Assembly: GCF_016859285.1 (NCBI RefSeq)
Contig: NC_053417.1
Location: 24,121,206 to 24,185,205 of the forward strand
Direction: 5' to 3'
DNA: 64,000 nt
Source of the DNA: Xiphias gladius
Taxonomy: Eukaryota; Chordata; Actinopteri; Istiophoriformes; Xiphiidae
This document shows, piece by piece, positions 48,549-61,800 of this stretch. Positions within the stretch are counted from its first letter, which is position 1. Each line of letters opens with the position of its first letter. The position numbers and the translations under genes were made by a program. Under the pieces are notes generated by a model. That model made no database searches and was not told the DNA's origin. It saw only the letters and a program-made list of their open reading frames with translations.

Positions 48549-48897
48549 GTGTAGATGTTGTTTACATCTTTCAAAAGTGTATTGAAGTCTCAGAATGACA
48601 AAGAAAGAGAAAGAAAGCAATTACATGTGTTGAAATTATGTTTAAACAGATGTGTCTTTTTCTAAATGCAGTTTTCTAACAATGCTGTTATCGCTCTGTT
48701 CCGCTCTTGATCCTGATGCTGCTGTTGGCTCGGCCTCAAATGATCCATAGCGTGTTTGCGGTGGTCAGACTTTGCGTTTCAGAAGTGGTGGGAATAAGCA
48801 GGATATGTGTTTTCGCAAATCTGGGAAAGGATGTAGAATCGCTTCCTGCCCATGTGCCTTATTCCCTGATGGAAACATGTATGCAGAAGCAGGCACT

Positions 48898-48899
<2 letters not shown>

Positions 48900-48951
<52 letters not shown>
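48900..48951 (+). repeat. (TG)n microsatellite
   Basis: Uninterrupted run of about 26 GT units. It produces spurious poly-Val/Cys open frames. Confidence 0.95.
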
Positions 48952-48952
<1 letters not shown>

Positions 48953-48959
48953 AGGATAG

Positions 48960-50985
48960 GGATGCTGGAGGGTAGAGGGGGTTTTCCACTCATGGAATAA
49001 TCTGAAAGGGTGGAGTTTACTCAGGAATTATGGTGCTTAAGGTTACAGGTTCCGATTAGTTTGAAGCTGATAAGAAATCTTGTATTTTGGCAACTGCATC
49101 TTATTCATTTTAAAAGCACTTATTCGAGTTATTAAAGTGATGAGATAAAATATAAACATTAATCACTGATTTCATATTAACCCTTAAGGTTCATTTAGGG
49201 GATACAATTTTTTCACATACTGGCTTGTTTATATTGCCACATCGTTCCTGCTTTGGAAAGATCATGTTTTTCAGGAAAAGGTTAAATCTGTGCTTCTATT
49301 TTGCAGTGGATTCAATTTCTCAAGACCAAACATTAGATCCTAACTATCCCTATTTAAAAACACATCAATTATAGTTTTCCCATGCTAAACGTGTGGGAAT
49401 TTCTTTCATACACAAATGCTATTTTTTACCTGCTGTGTCACTGGTGCCCATGTGTGCTGGGAATCAGGGCCTGGTCTCGGGTTACTGCTGGTAGAACAGG
49501 CGTAGCATGGGACCAACAGGTGATGGGCTTTGATGGGGGGGCTTGTCATAACACTGGAGTCCTTCAGCAAAGGGGAACTACTGCTGAAAATTAATTGCAC
49601 ATCAGGGATGTCTTCAGAAAATTATTTATAGCCTCATACTATGGTTTTAGTGGAAAGGGGATCCCCCCGGAGAGAATGGGAGCATCAGAGGCCTTTCTCT
49701 AGGAATAACCTGCTCGTCTGGACACTTAGCAACATCTCTGTGACTTGTGGACCAAACAGAGTAATGTGAGGTAATTCGGAGTTTGGTCCTTTAAAAATCT
49801 GCTCCGCACCTGTGAGGTGATGTCAAGTTTTAAGTGTTAGCATCAGTAACAGATATCAGGTCTGTTTAAGCAAATGAACATGAGGTTAAGCTCTCTAATG
49901 CTCTGGAATGCTGAATAGGTTTCTGTTTACTCTTCCTAGGTTTTTAAAGTTTATGTTTCAGATATCTCACTAAAAAGCAAAGCAGTTGCAAGATAAAGAC
50001 TCTGCTATACATTGTATTCAGCATTAAAAAAACAAAAAACAAAACTCTGCCCTGAAAGAAGATGTTGCTGTTCATTGTGTCTGCAGGATTCCGAGGATAT
50101 TAGTGCTGGCATGCAGAGTCACCTGAGCTGTGTAAACTGGAGATTATGCACCAGCAAGAGGGCAGAGTTAGAAGGTCACGACACTGCTCAATGTCAATTT
50201 GATCTCCTTCTTCTTCCTTTAATGACCAGACACTCCCAGCCGCTCCAGGAGAAAATGTTCTGGTTCAGCGATTCCATGAGATGCGATGGCTTTCCCGTCG
50301 GGTCCTCAAAGGGGAATGCATGAAAAACCTGGTCGCCGGGGATCTTCGTTTGTCTGGGTTTTTTAAGAGTCAACTGAGATTGACAAGGCGTTTCTGAAAA
50401 ACATCAGAGGACCGTGCTGTGATCATGGTACAGATTTACTTGACTTCTATGTCAGGCAGCATCCCGGGAGCTGATAAAATATTTCCGTAGAAACCCAAAA
50501 TGCCCTCCTCCCTTCCCTAAAAGGAATTAAGCTCCAGGGGAGAGAAACAGAGAGTGAAGGAATTTAAACTGCCACAAATTCTTAACAAAGTAATGTGAGG
50601 GGTGGTTAATGATTAGAATATGTCCTGATTCGCCTCATTTCACCTCATTTCACTCTGGTGCTGTTTCCCACAGGCCACCATTTTTTCCTGAAGGTTGTAA
50701 CACTAAGAAGTATAAATATATATTTGGTGTTGAAGGATGTGGGGAATGTATCTTAGGGAGGTGAGTAACGACTTCCCGAGGATGTTTTGGCTGCATGAGC
50801 AGATGCATTTATTTTGTGCCCTTTTCTGAGCAGACGCCATGGCTTACGTCCCAGTGAGTGCTGGGTGATCCCCATATTTTATATTCTTAGCTGAAAGATT
50901 TTTTTTCCCCTACTGTTCCACTATAAAGCCACAAAAGCCCTTTTCTGTTTAAAGGGGTGGTTTTACATATGATTTAGCCAAAGTG
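48960..50985. other. Intergenic; nothing recognised
   Basis: Mixed-composition sequence. Open frames at 49382-49594 and 50012-50323 have no recognisable domains. No repeat family identified. Confidence 0.4.
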
Positions 50986-50989
50986 CCAA

Positions 50990-51451
50990 TTAAAGGGTTG
51001 GTTCATCCAAATTAAGTAAAAACATATTGTCCCATTGACCTCCAGTGCTATACCAATGCAGATGTTTTTTTTTTTTTCTACGTTTCCAACTGAGGAAACT
51101 CCATTTGCTCATGAAGATAATGTAATATGATCAGAGGCTGGATTTTCAGGTGAGATGTTTTCTTAGACAAAAAAGATATAATTTTCAAATAAGTTAGTTT
51201 TAGAGGTGCTGGTGGGTGGATTTTTAAAAACCTTTTTACACGTCAAACTATTCTTTCAACGTTCTGCTCCACAGATTATCCAGCGAAAAAAGGTATACTG
51301 TTTCTGAAAAGACATGTTGCTGTTGAGATTTTTTTTTTAATGCTGTGGGGACCATAAATTAAATACTGCTCACCTCTATTGCACTGGGGTGGATGCACTA
51401 GTCTCACCGCACAGCTGCACCCATGGAGGTAAGTTTGAACCAACCCTTTAA
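50990..51451. mobile_element. piggyBac-like MITE with perfect 16-bp ends
   Basis: Left end TTAAAGGGTTGGTTCA (50990-51005) is exactly reverse-complemented at 51436-51451. TTAA stands at both outer edges, as left by piggyBac-type insertion. 462 bp, no transposase. The interior includes GAGGTGCTGGTGGGTGGATT, shared with the fold-back family at 18.7 kb, so the element may be composite. Confidence 0.65.
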
Positions 51452-52602
51452 AGAACACTTAAGGCTAAATCATATGCTCACGCACATGCATACACAAACG
51501 TGTCCGGTCCACTGTGCTCTGTGCTAAGTATCACCAGATTAGAGGGTTTCTGTGGTTTCTCACTAACATCGGGATCTGACCCCGCAGGCCTCTCTTTGCA
51601 TTCCGGCCCCTTCATTAGGCTCCTGCAGAGTGTGACCGCTCACCCAGGGAGGGAAGGTCATCTCCCAGCCCTTTACTAATCACAGCCTCCCCTCCTGAGC
51701 AGCCAGACCCCCTCACCAGCAGCTGGCAGGTGAATCAACGCACTCTTTGTCGATTCACCTGAAGGTCTGTTTTCTCCCCCTGAATCTTTTTTTCTTTTTT
51801 TGGTGATGATTACGGGGTAAAAGCCAGTGAGTCAGAGGAGAACCTTTGTCGGGTTTGAACTAACAGCTGCTCCTCATTCATTACTTTAATGCTTTCTTAG
51901 TCATCACAGAGGACTCTTGTAAGGCATGTTCTTGTAGTTATAATGGTGATGTATTTCTTGTCTCTTCGTGTTTAGAATCAGACCAAGTAATCCCCCAATT
52001 TCACTCCGTCTGCGTAATCCTGAATTTCGCCTAGCAAAATCAGTGAATGGAGCAGAAGCAAGGGAAGCCTGGAAAATAATGAATCAGATTATATATAAAT
52101 GAGGGATACAGGAAGAATGGTGAGATGCAGAGAGAGGGGGAAGTGGGAGGAGGGAGAATATGACGAGTGCAGGACTGTGACAGAGGTGATATATGATTGT
52201 GGAAGGTTCAGAACCTTTGCCGTTAATGCTTGGCTTTAAATCACTGGGTGTATCCCTACTCCCTATTAGAGAATATGGGCACTTAGAGCCTCCTGCTGTG
52301 CTAATGACGGTACCCGGTGCCTTACCCCAGTATGGTTGCTCTTGCATGCGGAGGAGGTTGCGGGAAAAATTGAGCCACAGAGCGAGGAAGGCTACAGGAT
52401 CTGGGTTGAGATTGTTTCTTCACAGAGGCACTGAGAAAAAAAAATGTTCCACAGTCCTAGAAAGTTAGCATGCGGAAACTTTGAGCTGGATTCGGGGGGA
52501 GTCACGAGATATGTGTGTCTTTCATCTGGATAGTTGACACTGTACAAGTGCGTTATAAAGTTTGTTGTTAAAAGGAATGACAAAAATATGCTTATTCGCA
52601 GC

Positions 52603-52922
52603 TTTGAAGCTATATGAAGCTACTGCCAGCAGCCGGTTAGCTTAGCTTAGCACAAAGAGTGGAAACAGGGGGGTAACAGCTAGTCTGGCTCTCTCAGCAG
52701 GTAACAAAAAACATCTGATCATTTTAAGAGCTTTAGGTATTAGAAGTCAAATTTTGTTAGCTCCAGAGAAAAAGCTGTTTCCAGTTGTTATGATAAGATA
52801 AGCTTAACGGCTGCTGGCTCCAGTGTCATATTTAACAAACGGACTGAGAGGGGCATCCATCTTTCTCATCTAGCTCTAGAAGATAAGGGCATTTCGCCAA
52901 AATGTCACACTATTCCTTCGAA
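52603..52922. mobile_element. Fold-back MITE copy
   Basis: GAAGCTACTGCCAGCAGCCG, TTAGCTTAGCTTAGCACAAA, then the inverted half CTTAACGGCTGCTGGCTCCA and the right end CGCCAAAATGTCACACTATT. Same family as at 18456, shortened at the left. Confidence 0.65.
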
Positions 52923-53184
52923 TTAATCTCTGCCGTTGTCATTTTTAGACATATAAAGTACATATCAACCCTGACTCCTAGAAATTACAGCTAAACTACA
53001 GCAGCAGATGCATTTCTGTAGGAAACATAATCGCTGGATGGGTTATTTTCCGAGGCGACGTCTTTTTCATAAAACGAACGAAGCAGCAGATTCACAGGGA
53101 GGGGATTGAGGTGGAAGGCAGGTGTACAGAGCGTACAAGCGGCCTGCTGTCACACCAGAGCCTGGGGATCACGCTCAGAGCCCT

Positions 53185-53352
53185 GTCTGTGGTTAGGTTG
53201 AGGCAACAAAAGCACTTTGGTTTAGCTTAGGGAAAAACTGTGGTTTTGGTTGAAAGTAAACAAACATGTTGTGGCTGAAGTCAGTGTTAATGTATTAGGT
53301 CAGACCACAATCTTTCCCTAACCTTAACCAAGTGCTGTGAGAGCCTAAAGAC
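53185..53352. repeat. Inverted repeat (fold-back) element
   Basis: GCACTTTGGTTTAGCTTAGG near 53210 is mirrored by CCCTAACCTTAACCAAGTGC near 53315, with flanking GGTTGAGG and GAGAGCC parts also partly complementary. About 170 bp, non-coding; a known type of fish GGTTAGG-rich repeat. Confidence 0.5.
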
Positions 53353-54227
53353 AACCATAGATAAGGCTAAATTACGCTGTAGTCACTACATGGGAATGTT
53401 GTACTGCAAGATCGGATATTTTGATGGAAAAACAAATACGTTGTCAGTGTACATTTAACTGAATATGTTCAGTGTCAAAATAATTGGATAAATTAACAAC
53501 GGATCTTCATTACAGTTGTAGAAAATGTAACCTGGTCACAGTCACGCTTCCTGCAAAACATATTTGCTGTTGCAGTTTAATTGTGTCTTATTGTATATAG
53601 AGGAGAAACGAGGAAACATGCCTCTTATATTGGTCTGTGTTTTTACAGTGGTACTCTTTAGCCTTTAAAGGCATTCATTCTGTTTAAGTATCTTTCATCC
53701 TTGAAAGGGAAAATTCATTCACATACTCACATTCACCACAGCACTTTCTCCAGAGGCCTTCGGTTGAAGGAAAGTGTTTCAGTAACTATGGCAGGATAAA
53801 CAAATACCTGCCTGCCTTAATAAGGCAGTTTTGAACATAAATGATTAATTCACATTGTGTGGCCTAATGGATAAAAAGTGGGTGTCAAAAGTTTTTATGC
53901 TCAGCGTGTAGTTGCAGTGACCAGTAAAATGACAAAAATATTCTGCATTAACCTTTATAAATTACCCATAAATTGGCCATCGAGAGCTCAGCAAGAGAGA
54001 TATAATCTCAAACTGTTTTCTTCACACATATGTGTTTGTGAAACCGAGGAAGAAACACACCCTAATATTTTGCTTGGCTTTCGGTCTGTGTTCAAACCAC
54101 AGTAATGGTGTTTCAACACACTGCTTTTCAGTTTTTTAGCTTGTGTGCGATTGCCTCATACTGAACAGCACTGAACTGTATTGCTGTTCTGTTACTGTTC
54201 AAAGATGCGGCATCATAAAACATTTTG

Positions 54228-54438
54228 CTAAAATGTTTTGTTACCTTTGGACAGAGTCAGTAGCTGTTTATCCCTGTTTCTAGTCTTTATGCTGAGATAA
54301 GACAACCAACCACTGGCATATAGCTTCATATTTACTGTAAAGGCATGAGAGTGGTTCTTCTCATCAACTCTGGGATACTAAGTGAATACAGTATATGTAG
54401 TTCCCAAAATGTCATACTATTTTTTTAAGAGATCTGTG
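54228..54438. mobile_element. Fold-back MITE, right half
   Basis: TCCCTGTTTCTAGTCTTTAT, ATATAGCTTCATATTTACTG and the right end TTCCCAAAATGTCATACTAT match the right half of the element at 18456. Confidence 0.6.
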
Positions 54439-54439
54439 A

Positions 54440-56185
54440 ACATTATTGTTGATAAGATGCTTGCTCTTTTCTCACAGTCAGGTTACACATGCACTGCGGT
54501 TCTCTCTGAGAGATTATTTTCCTTGTTAGATTAGTATTTCAGCTGCTTTGAAGCAGTTTTCTCTGATTTCTTTCTATGAGAAAACAAATGAGAATTTGAT
54601 TTACAGCTATTCTCTTATTCGCTCTGTCAAGTATGCTCGAAGGACAACGGTAGCAAGAGTCGGCAACCTCACAGTAATGTAAAATAGTTCAAGCACGTAA
54701 CTCACTGCAACAACCACAACACGTTAGTGTTGCATCACTGATGTGTGCAACTCAGCATAGCCTCCCCAGTGAACAATGTCTCAACCCTCAGACAGTAAAA
54801 GTGAGTAGGAGTGGAGTCATAGACTCAAGACACAGAGTCCTGAATCGATATACTGAAACATTTCCACATCTGTGAGGCTCTGTCAGTTACCAAAGCACCT
54901 TTAACAATGCATTCAATTGTGTTATTAACAAATGATCTGACTGTACAATCTTTTATGTGGCACACATCAGCAACCAAAGCGCAGGTCACCCTCAGATTAG
55001 TAGTAATGTGGTGAATAAAGACAGTCCAGACCCCAGGAGCGGGGAACAATTGGTTGTTGTACGTCTGAAATGAATGTTACAGCTCGTCTCGCTTCGGTTT
55101 CTGTAATTTGGGGTGAGAAAGAGGTTGGTATCGGTTAATAATTTCAGTCGTCAGTGCATTTCTTCTACCCAAGAAAGATGCGCTTCTGTCCTGGTATCAC
55201 CTCAAATCTTCCCTTACCAGAAGGTAACTGAAGAGAGATGTGAACACTTGGCTGATTGAGGTCAGAGGAACCAGATGACACCTCTGGAATTCAACCTCCT
55301 CACCTGCGCCCAAGGTGTGGAGCACCCAATCACCTGGATAGAGTCCGGACACTGAGTTCATTCTGTTCGGCTTTGACCGCCTGTCTGAGGGTTTATCACA
55401 CTGACTTGAGTTGATAAGTAAAAAAAAAAAAAAAAAAAAAAAAATCACATCTTCAGAAGCTTCCAGCAGATTTCCAGCAGAGCCACGGATCAAAAAGATC
55501 TCTCCAACTGGAAGCGTAATACTTTTTCAAATCTTTACAATGTGTTTCAAATCAATATCTCTCCATCTCAGATCTTAGAGCACAGAGTTTGACAGTACAG
55601 AAAGCTCAGAAAGCAGTTCAGAAAGCTGCAAGAAGTTTACGTGCACTGAATTTACCTCATTTCTTTAAACGTGTGGTGACTTTAATTGGCTGTAGGAGGT
55701 TGTGGTTCAAGACTTAAGAACGCCCGCCATGACTGCTATGGAAATAGCACGTTATGAGCAAAGGAAAGCCTTACTCACACAGTGCACACAGGGAGGTCTC
55801 TATCACTGTGTCATCAATGTGCAGGACTCTCAGCTGACAGAATGGACTCTCCACAGCCAGTAAATGGCAACACCCAGCTGGTCTCTGCTGCCCTCGTCCA
55901 AATCCTGCGCTCTCCAGCTCTCACTAACATCATCAGCATGGCCTGCACCACAACTTAGAGACATGGAAGCAATTATAGCAGCAGGCACGGGAACATACGG
56001 TATAGGAAGGGTGAAGTCAAATCTGAGCAACCTAAGAAAATCAAAGCCCTGGCTCTGTTTAAGCCTGCGAGAGCACTGATCATTGATTCAAGAGACCGTC
56101 AGGAAGAGGGGTTGCCATGACAAGGAACACTCTTTTTATGAATGCGTTGTACCAGAAAATAAGGGGGATTTGAGCATTTGTTGTT
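54440..56185. other. Intergenic; nothing recognised
   Basis: Mostly unique sequence with a 24-A run at 55421-55444. Opposed open frames at 55830-56079 lack recognisable domains. Confidence 0.35.
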
Positions 56186-56632
56186 AAAGAGGCACTGATT
56201 TTATACATGTAGACCAGTTTACTCTACACAGAGAACACTGATCTCCTAGGTGAAAACACTTGTATGAAGTCTGGAGAGGCTTTGTAAAGTCTGACAAAAA
56301 AATAACCCTGATGATGTATTGAGTGAGTGTTATCTCGACTTGGAGCCATCAAATTCTTTATGGAAACTTACAAACTGGGGGCGTGGAGTTTGACAGACGT
56401 GGGCGTAGAGAGTGTGAAGAAAGATGCTATCAAGTTATTGGAAATGCAGGGTCCAGATTTTGATTTTGCTGACATTTAGTCAGTGAGTTTGACTCACTGA
56501 CTAAATGTCAGGATATCTCAGCCTCTGCTGTAAATGATTCTGTCCATTTTTATTTAAATCGGTGTCTTGCAAGTCCCCCAACTTTGGAAGGAATGGGAGT
56601 GCTATATTAAATTGATGCAGTGCCTCTCTAAA
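56186..56632. mobile_element. MITE with AGAGGCACTG ends and an internal perfect hairpin
   Basis: The left tip AAAGAGGCACTGATTTTA and the reverse complement of the right tip (AGAGAGGCACTGCATCAATT) share AGAGGCACTG. The right part CTTGCAAGTCCCCCAACTTT recurs at 44418. It contains the hairpin at 56469-56511. No coding capacity. Confidence 0.5.
56469..56511. repeat. Perfect 20-bp inverted repeat with 3-nt loop
   Basis: The arm CTGACATTTAGTCAGTGAGT (56469-56488) is exactly reverse-complemented at 56492-56511 around the loop TTG. A second perfect hairpin with 14-bp arms (TTAATGGAAACACC) and a 6-nt loop lies at 56641-56674. Confidence 0.95.
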
Positions 56633-57723
56633 AGCAGCCATTAATGGAAACACCATTCAAGGTGTTTCCATTAAGTCTGTCTCAAAACAAAGTCAGGTGC
56701 CTGTATGTACTGTGCAGTGAAACTGTTTTTACTTGCTGTAATCATTCCTCCTGTTCTGGCCATTAAAATATGAATTTCCATTGTAAGTGATGAGGGACAA
56801 AATCCACAGTCCTCGTTCCATGTAAAAAATATTTTCGGAAGTATATCTGAAGTTATTACGAGGCTTCAGAAATCCGGGCTGAACAATCCACATAAGTATC
56901 TTCCCCAGTTATAGTACAGGATTCCCTTTTTTTTTTGTTGCTATCACGCCACTGTGGCTCAAGAGGGAAATACTGTCTGGGGAAACACAAAGAGAAACTA
57001 AGAGAAACACAAGAGAACACAAAGAGAAACTAAGAAGGCTATAACTTTGGAAGACAACCACTTCATTTGAGTAACGTAGGCTGCTGAAGCCTTATATTAA
57101 CTTAAGAGAAACTTTAGAATATACTGTACTTTTGCACAGAATGAAGGCCGTGGATCTTGCCCCCCCCATCTCTTCCACTGGCAACGTGTTAGTGAGGGAT
57201 CTTTTAATGGCCAGTATGGAAAGGAGGAATGATTACTGTACAGCAAAACAAACCAGTTCCAGCGCCCATGTGGGCATGTTAGTGCTGTTTTAAGATAGAG
57301 CTGAAAACACTGTGACCCTATTCTACAAACTACTTATGTTGTATATTTCCTTCAATTTTTAGATGCAGTAGTACCCCTTTTGTAGTACCCTGCAACAATA
57401 TCATAATAACTTGGACAACAAATTGAAGCAGTTAAATGTGACTGAATACCCATTCCAGGAAAGTTTATAAGTCTCATTCGCAATATATGCAATTTGTAGT
57501 TAATGGGCTAAAAAATTCAAGGCCAGTGATATGGTCCTTGAAAGTTTTTTTTTTTGGGTCCACACCAGCAGCTTTGATTCTCTCAAAATTCATGTAATTA
57601 TTTCTGAAAGCAGATGATCATTTTTTGTCACCACATACTTCTCACAGGCTCGTCCAACATTTTCTCTGATCCTCCCATCACACCAGTGCCGTATTTTTTT
57701 CCTGTGGTCTTCCATCCAAGCAG

Positions 57724-57972
57724 AGGTCGTTACCGTTCACATCACATGGGGTATTACAAGACAACGAGGTATTTTTGTCCAAGAGTAACCTTCCTCGGCC
57801 AGATCCTGATGAGCCGAGGTGGGTCCGTCCAAAAAAGCTGGACCTGCCCACTACAGCAGCTCCTTGGGGGGGGCCACCCTTCCTTGTTACTCATGGAAAC
57901 CAACATGTTGACACACACAAGTTTTCGAGAGACTCAAATATTCCGGGCTGTCCATATCGCCCAGTTGCAGGG
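57724..57972 (+). CDS. Weak candidate exon of an unknown gene
   Basis: After a pyrimidine-rich stretch ending CATCCAAGCAG, 249 nt are open in phase 0 to GGG|GTGGGA. They encode a Pro/Asp/Lys-rich peptide including SKSNLPRPDPDEPRW and VRPKKLDLPTTAAPWGG, and later KFSRDSNIPGCPYRP. The composition looks more protein-like than neighbouring open frames, but I recognise no family. The donor is mediocre, and another frame is open over the same bases (57614-58030). No companion exon was found. It could be chance. Confidence 0.15.
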
Positions 57973-58815
57973 GTGGGACAGCGGTGTATTTGTACATTAT
58001 ATATATACTGTATGTGCAAATGTGTGTTAGTCAAAGTTGACTGCGACAGACTGAGGGATGGGGGCTGTGTTGTAAAAGGGAAATTTCTGCCTTAACAGCT
58101 CCCGTACCTAGGCAGAACGCACGCAGAGGTCTGCGCCAAATCCCTAATAGAAACCAGACGCATGGCGCATGAGGAGTGAGGATTTCACTGCACAGCTCCA
58201 GAGGGAACCACTGGAGGAGTGACGAAAGAAAGAAGGAAAGAAAGAGAGAGAAAGAACTGGATGGATAACAAACTTTTAACTGTTATTTGCCCTCGGAGGC
58301 AGGCTGTGATGGGAACGTTAACTCCCTATTTGTATCTTAGATTTCTCCATCCACTTGCAAGATGAGTACTACTGACTGATAAGGGGAAGCCAGCATAGCA
58401 CTTAACTGAGATAATTGTTCAAAACTGAGCCGGCTGTGTATGTGAGAAAATACCCTACTGCTTGAAGTCTTATTGATTTGACTTAACGGATAAAGAAGCT
58501 AACTACAACCACATGCACACACATACTTAGATAGCCACCCAGCTTCAACTTTGAACTCACTGACAGCACATTGAAATGTAGCCAGCAGCGTGGTAGAAGA
58601 TAAACACGGACACGAAAAAATGCGAAACGTTGAGTATGGTGTAATACTGTTCTTTCAAATTACACAAACTCCTACTGAAATAGGAATAGAGTGGGAAGAA
58701 TTGAAGTACTTGTGTAATTTGGGACATTGGGACGTCAGATCAGATGATTCATAGTCATAATTTTGTGAATCAAATGTTTTCTTAAGACCACCAGACCTTT
58801 CCCCCCTTACAGCCT

Positions 58816-58876
58816 TCTCTCCTCTCCTCTCCTCTCCTCTCCTCTCCTCTCCTCTCCTCTCCTCTCCTCTCCTCCC
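58816..58876. repeat. (CTCCT)n pentanucleotide repeat
   Basis: About 12 units of CTCCT, a pure polypyrimidine tract on the + strand and polypurine on the other, able to form triplex DNA. Confidence 0.95.
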
Positions 58877-58879
58877 CTG

Positions 58880-61800
58880 GCCTCTCCAGCGGGCCTTTTG
58901 CATCAGATTTTTGTACTATCTTTCCTCTCTTCCTTTGCCTGGAGAAGGTCCATGCTGGTCATGTGTGAGACAGCCAGCGAGTGAGAACAGAGGCCCCACT
59001 TCAGTCTTTTTCTGCCTGCGCTGTCTGCCAGGTCATAAAGAGGGACAGTGAGTACTGGTGAGTGGGGAACGCGCTGATAAACGGTACCGGGAAGTACACT
59101 GCCTTATTTAGAATCACAGTTGGAAGAAGGTTTGAGTCACAAGGCACCGGCAGTACAGTCGCTCCAAAGGGAATTCATTAGGCAGAATGAATCAGCATTT
59201 TAGCACAAACATTAGATGTTCATGTTTATGCTCAGCAGACTTTGTATGAGATAGATATATATTCCCATGAATGGTCAGTTCCTACTTGGAGTGAGACATT
59301 TAGCCTCCAGGTGGTGGAGATGAATCAGCATTCAGAACGATGCTGTCATTTCCCAAATGAGTCTTAGAAACTGGAAACAGGGACCTCATGTTTTAGTTTA
59401 TTTTTATTTTAAACAGTCTGCAGTTTCGAAAAACACCTAGACCTGACTGAGCTGGTTAGTTTTGCTTTATTGCATCTCTTATTCTCATTCATACTTTCAT
59501 TAGCTGTCTTCTTCTCTCCATTTACCTCATTTTTTTCAGGCCATGCACCTGGAAATCAAGGTCTAAAACTAATTTGTATAACTATACAGAAAAGTGATTT
59601 TTATCCTTAACTTATTTTATTCTCTCTTTTTGTAAAAACTTTCAGGAAGATATTAATCTGACAGCCAGGAAAAATTACGTGTTAGCAGTGAAACGTTTTT
59701 CTCTAACATTAGACACAGACAATTACAATTTCATTTTAGTCAGGAAGTATACTTGACACAAGACACGCTTCACTCAGTGAATTTCCTAAGTGTTTCCCAG
59801 ATGTAAATTAGATGTAGGAATGGATATGTTTTGGAACTGTAGTCATTAGTCTTTCCTTAGGAAAAATGTTTCAGAAACCTTGGTTAAAAAAGGAAGAAAA
59901 GAAAAAAAAAAAGGTAAATAAATTAAGAGCCTTCATACTTTTTTTTGGCTCATCACAGCCTTTTTTGTTTGGTTGTAAATATGTGATACAAACCTTCCAC
60001 CTCCTGTGGTAGTTTTATGAGAAGTTAGCCACTGGCAAGATAATGTTTTCCTGTTGTATTCCACCTCGGTGTTCCACTATTAAAAATTTGTTTTTAGTGA
60101 AATAAGAGTTGGAGCTCTGTTGTTAAAAAAGTATATTTTGTCATTTACTCCACAGGGAAGACACCACTGCTGCTCCAGTGTGTGGGTGGTCCTTCGCAAA
60201 GCCCTAAGCTGTGTTATATTACGTCACCGGTTATGCCAGGTTATGGTCAGGGATATGCATTTTGTCAACGCTACAACCATACTGCATTTAATGTAATTAC
60301 AGCACAACTAGGCAAATGCCAGACGATGTTACTTTAGACTGGCGTTACATAAAAAATGCTGTATTTGTTATGGCCTCAGATGGAGCGGCCAAAAATGGAG
60401 ACAACAACACATTTGTCTTAACAACACATGATGCTGAATAATAATCTCTTATCCTCTGAAGAAAGTTTTCATCAGCAGCACCAAAAACACAAGGTTCCTC
60501 CACACAAACACAGGAAGACTGGGATGATTTGGCTGCAGCTCTGGTCTGTGGCAGCACAGCGCTCTGCTAATAATGTGGAATGTGTTCCCTGATAAAACAC
60601 GCCAAGATCACTCAATCAATGTGACATCCACGAAATAGGGTTATGTAGAAGAGAATAGGACCCAGCTCTGTGCTTTGGATGAGGGTTGGATAAACCTACA
60701 GAACGAAATAAAAGGTGAGATGCAGAGGCTGTCTGAATTGTGGACTCCTTACAGCCAAGAGAGCAGTCATACAAGCTGTGGCAGATTCAGTATTAACGAC
60801 TGTCCCAAAGCAAAAAGGCCTACTTAAAAGATTTTCCATGGAGATGTTCCAGAGCTGAATTCAGCGGCAATAAAAATACCTGCGTGGATTGCTTTTTTCC
60901 TACTGGCCATAGCTTGTATTTCAATGAGGATTTTCAACTACATGTTTATGTCATACGATTGTCTGCTGCTGACGACATCTGCCTGTATATTTAAAGGCTC
61001 ATATCATATCATTGAACAAATAAACTCAGAGAACAGGTTGAGAGTTGGTGGAGAGCCCTGTAGGATATTTAACACATGAACTTTGGGGGATGAGTGAGAT
61101 TACAAATGGAGGAAAAAACCTGCAGCTGAACCATAATAATGCTACTGACCTCACACCCTTTCATTAGAGAAGACACTTCACTTCCCCTCTGCACTGTTTG
61201 CTTGTGTGTCTTTGGTTTGTTTGGAATGTAACCCTACCCATGCTACGTGGCAAGTCTGCTCTAACACCTTCATCAATCTTTACCTCCACCAAAAAACTGG
61301 TATTACCATGCTAATCATTTCCCAGGACCCCTCATCCTGTGCATGCACGGGGCGGGACACTCACTCATATAAGGGAAGGGAGACAGAGCTATTACTAAAC
61401 AGCCTCGGCAGACCACCTCGGGATGCGACCTTGCTATGACTTGTACATTAGTAAGATGACAGACGACCCTCTGCGTGTTGGTTCACCCCCAGATTATACG
61501 ACTAATGCACTGATCATAAACCGCTGATGACTTCTATATAAGGCCGTGCAAGTGTGTGTGACACCTTGGTGGTCTGGACAGCATTAATATCAACATTGAC
61601 TTATAAGGAGGAGCAGAACTGATTAACGGGAGTCAGGGGGTAGATGTAACTTTTTAATGGGCATTGTGACTCACCATCCCAAACATTGTTTCTCAGTGTT
61701 TACAGAAGGTTTACAGAATAGTTCAAGACTCACTATGCTGTTCATCAGCCTCGGCTAAGGAAAGTCTGGACAGGACGCAACACACAATACATCAGGAAGT

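Noticed and set aside
61345-61375. GC box plus CATATAAGG as a promoter
   Set aside because: No downstream exon, donor or coding frame to support it.
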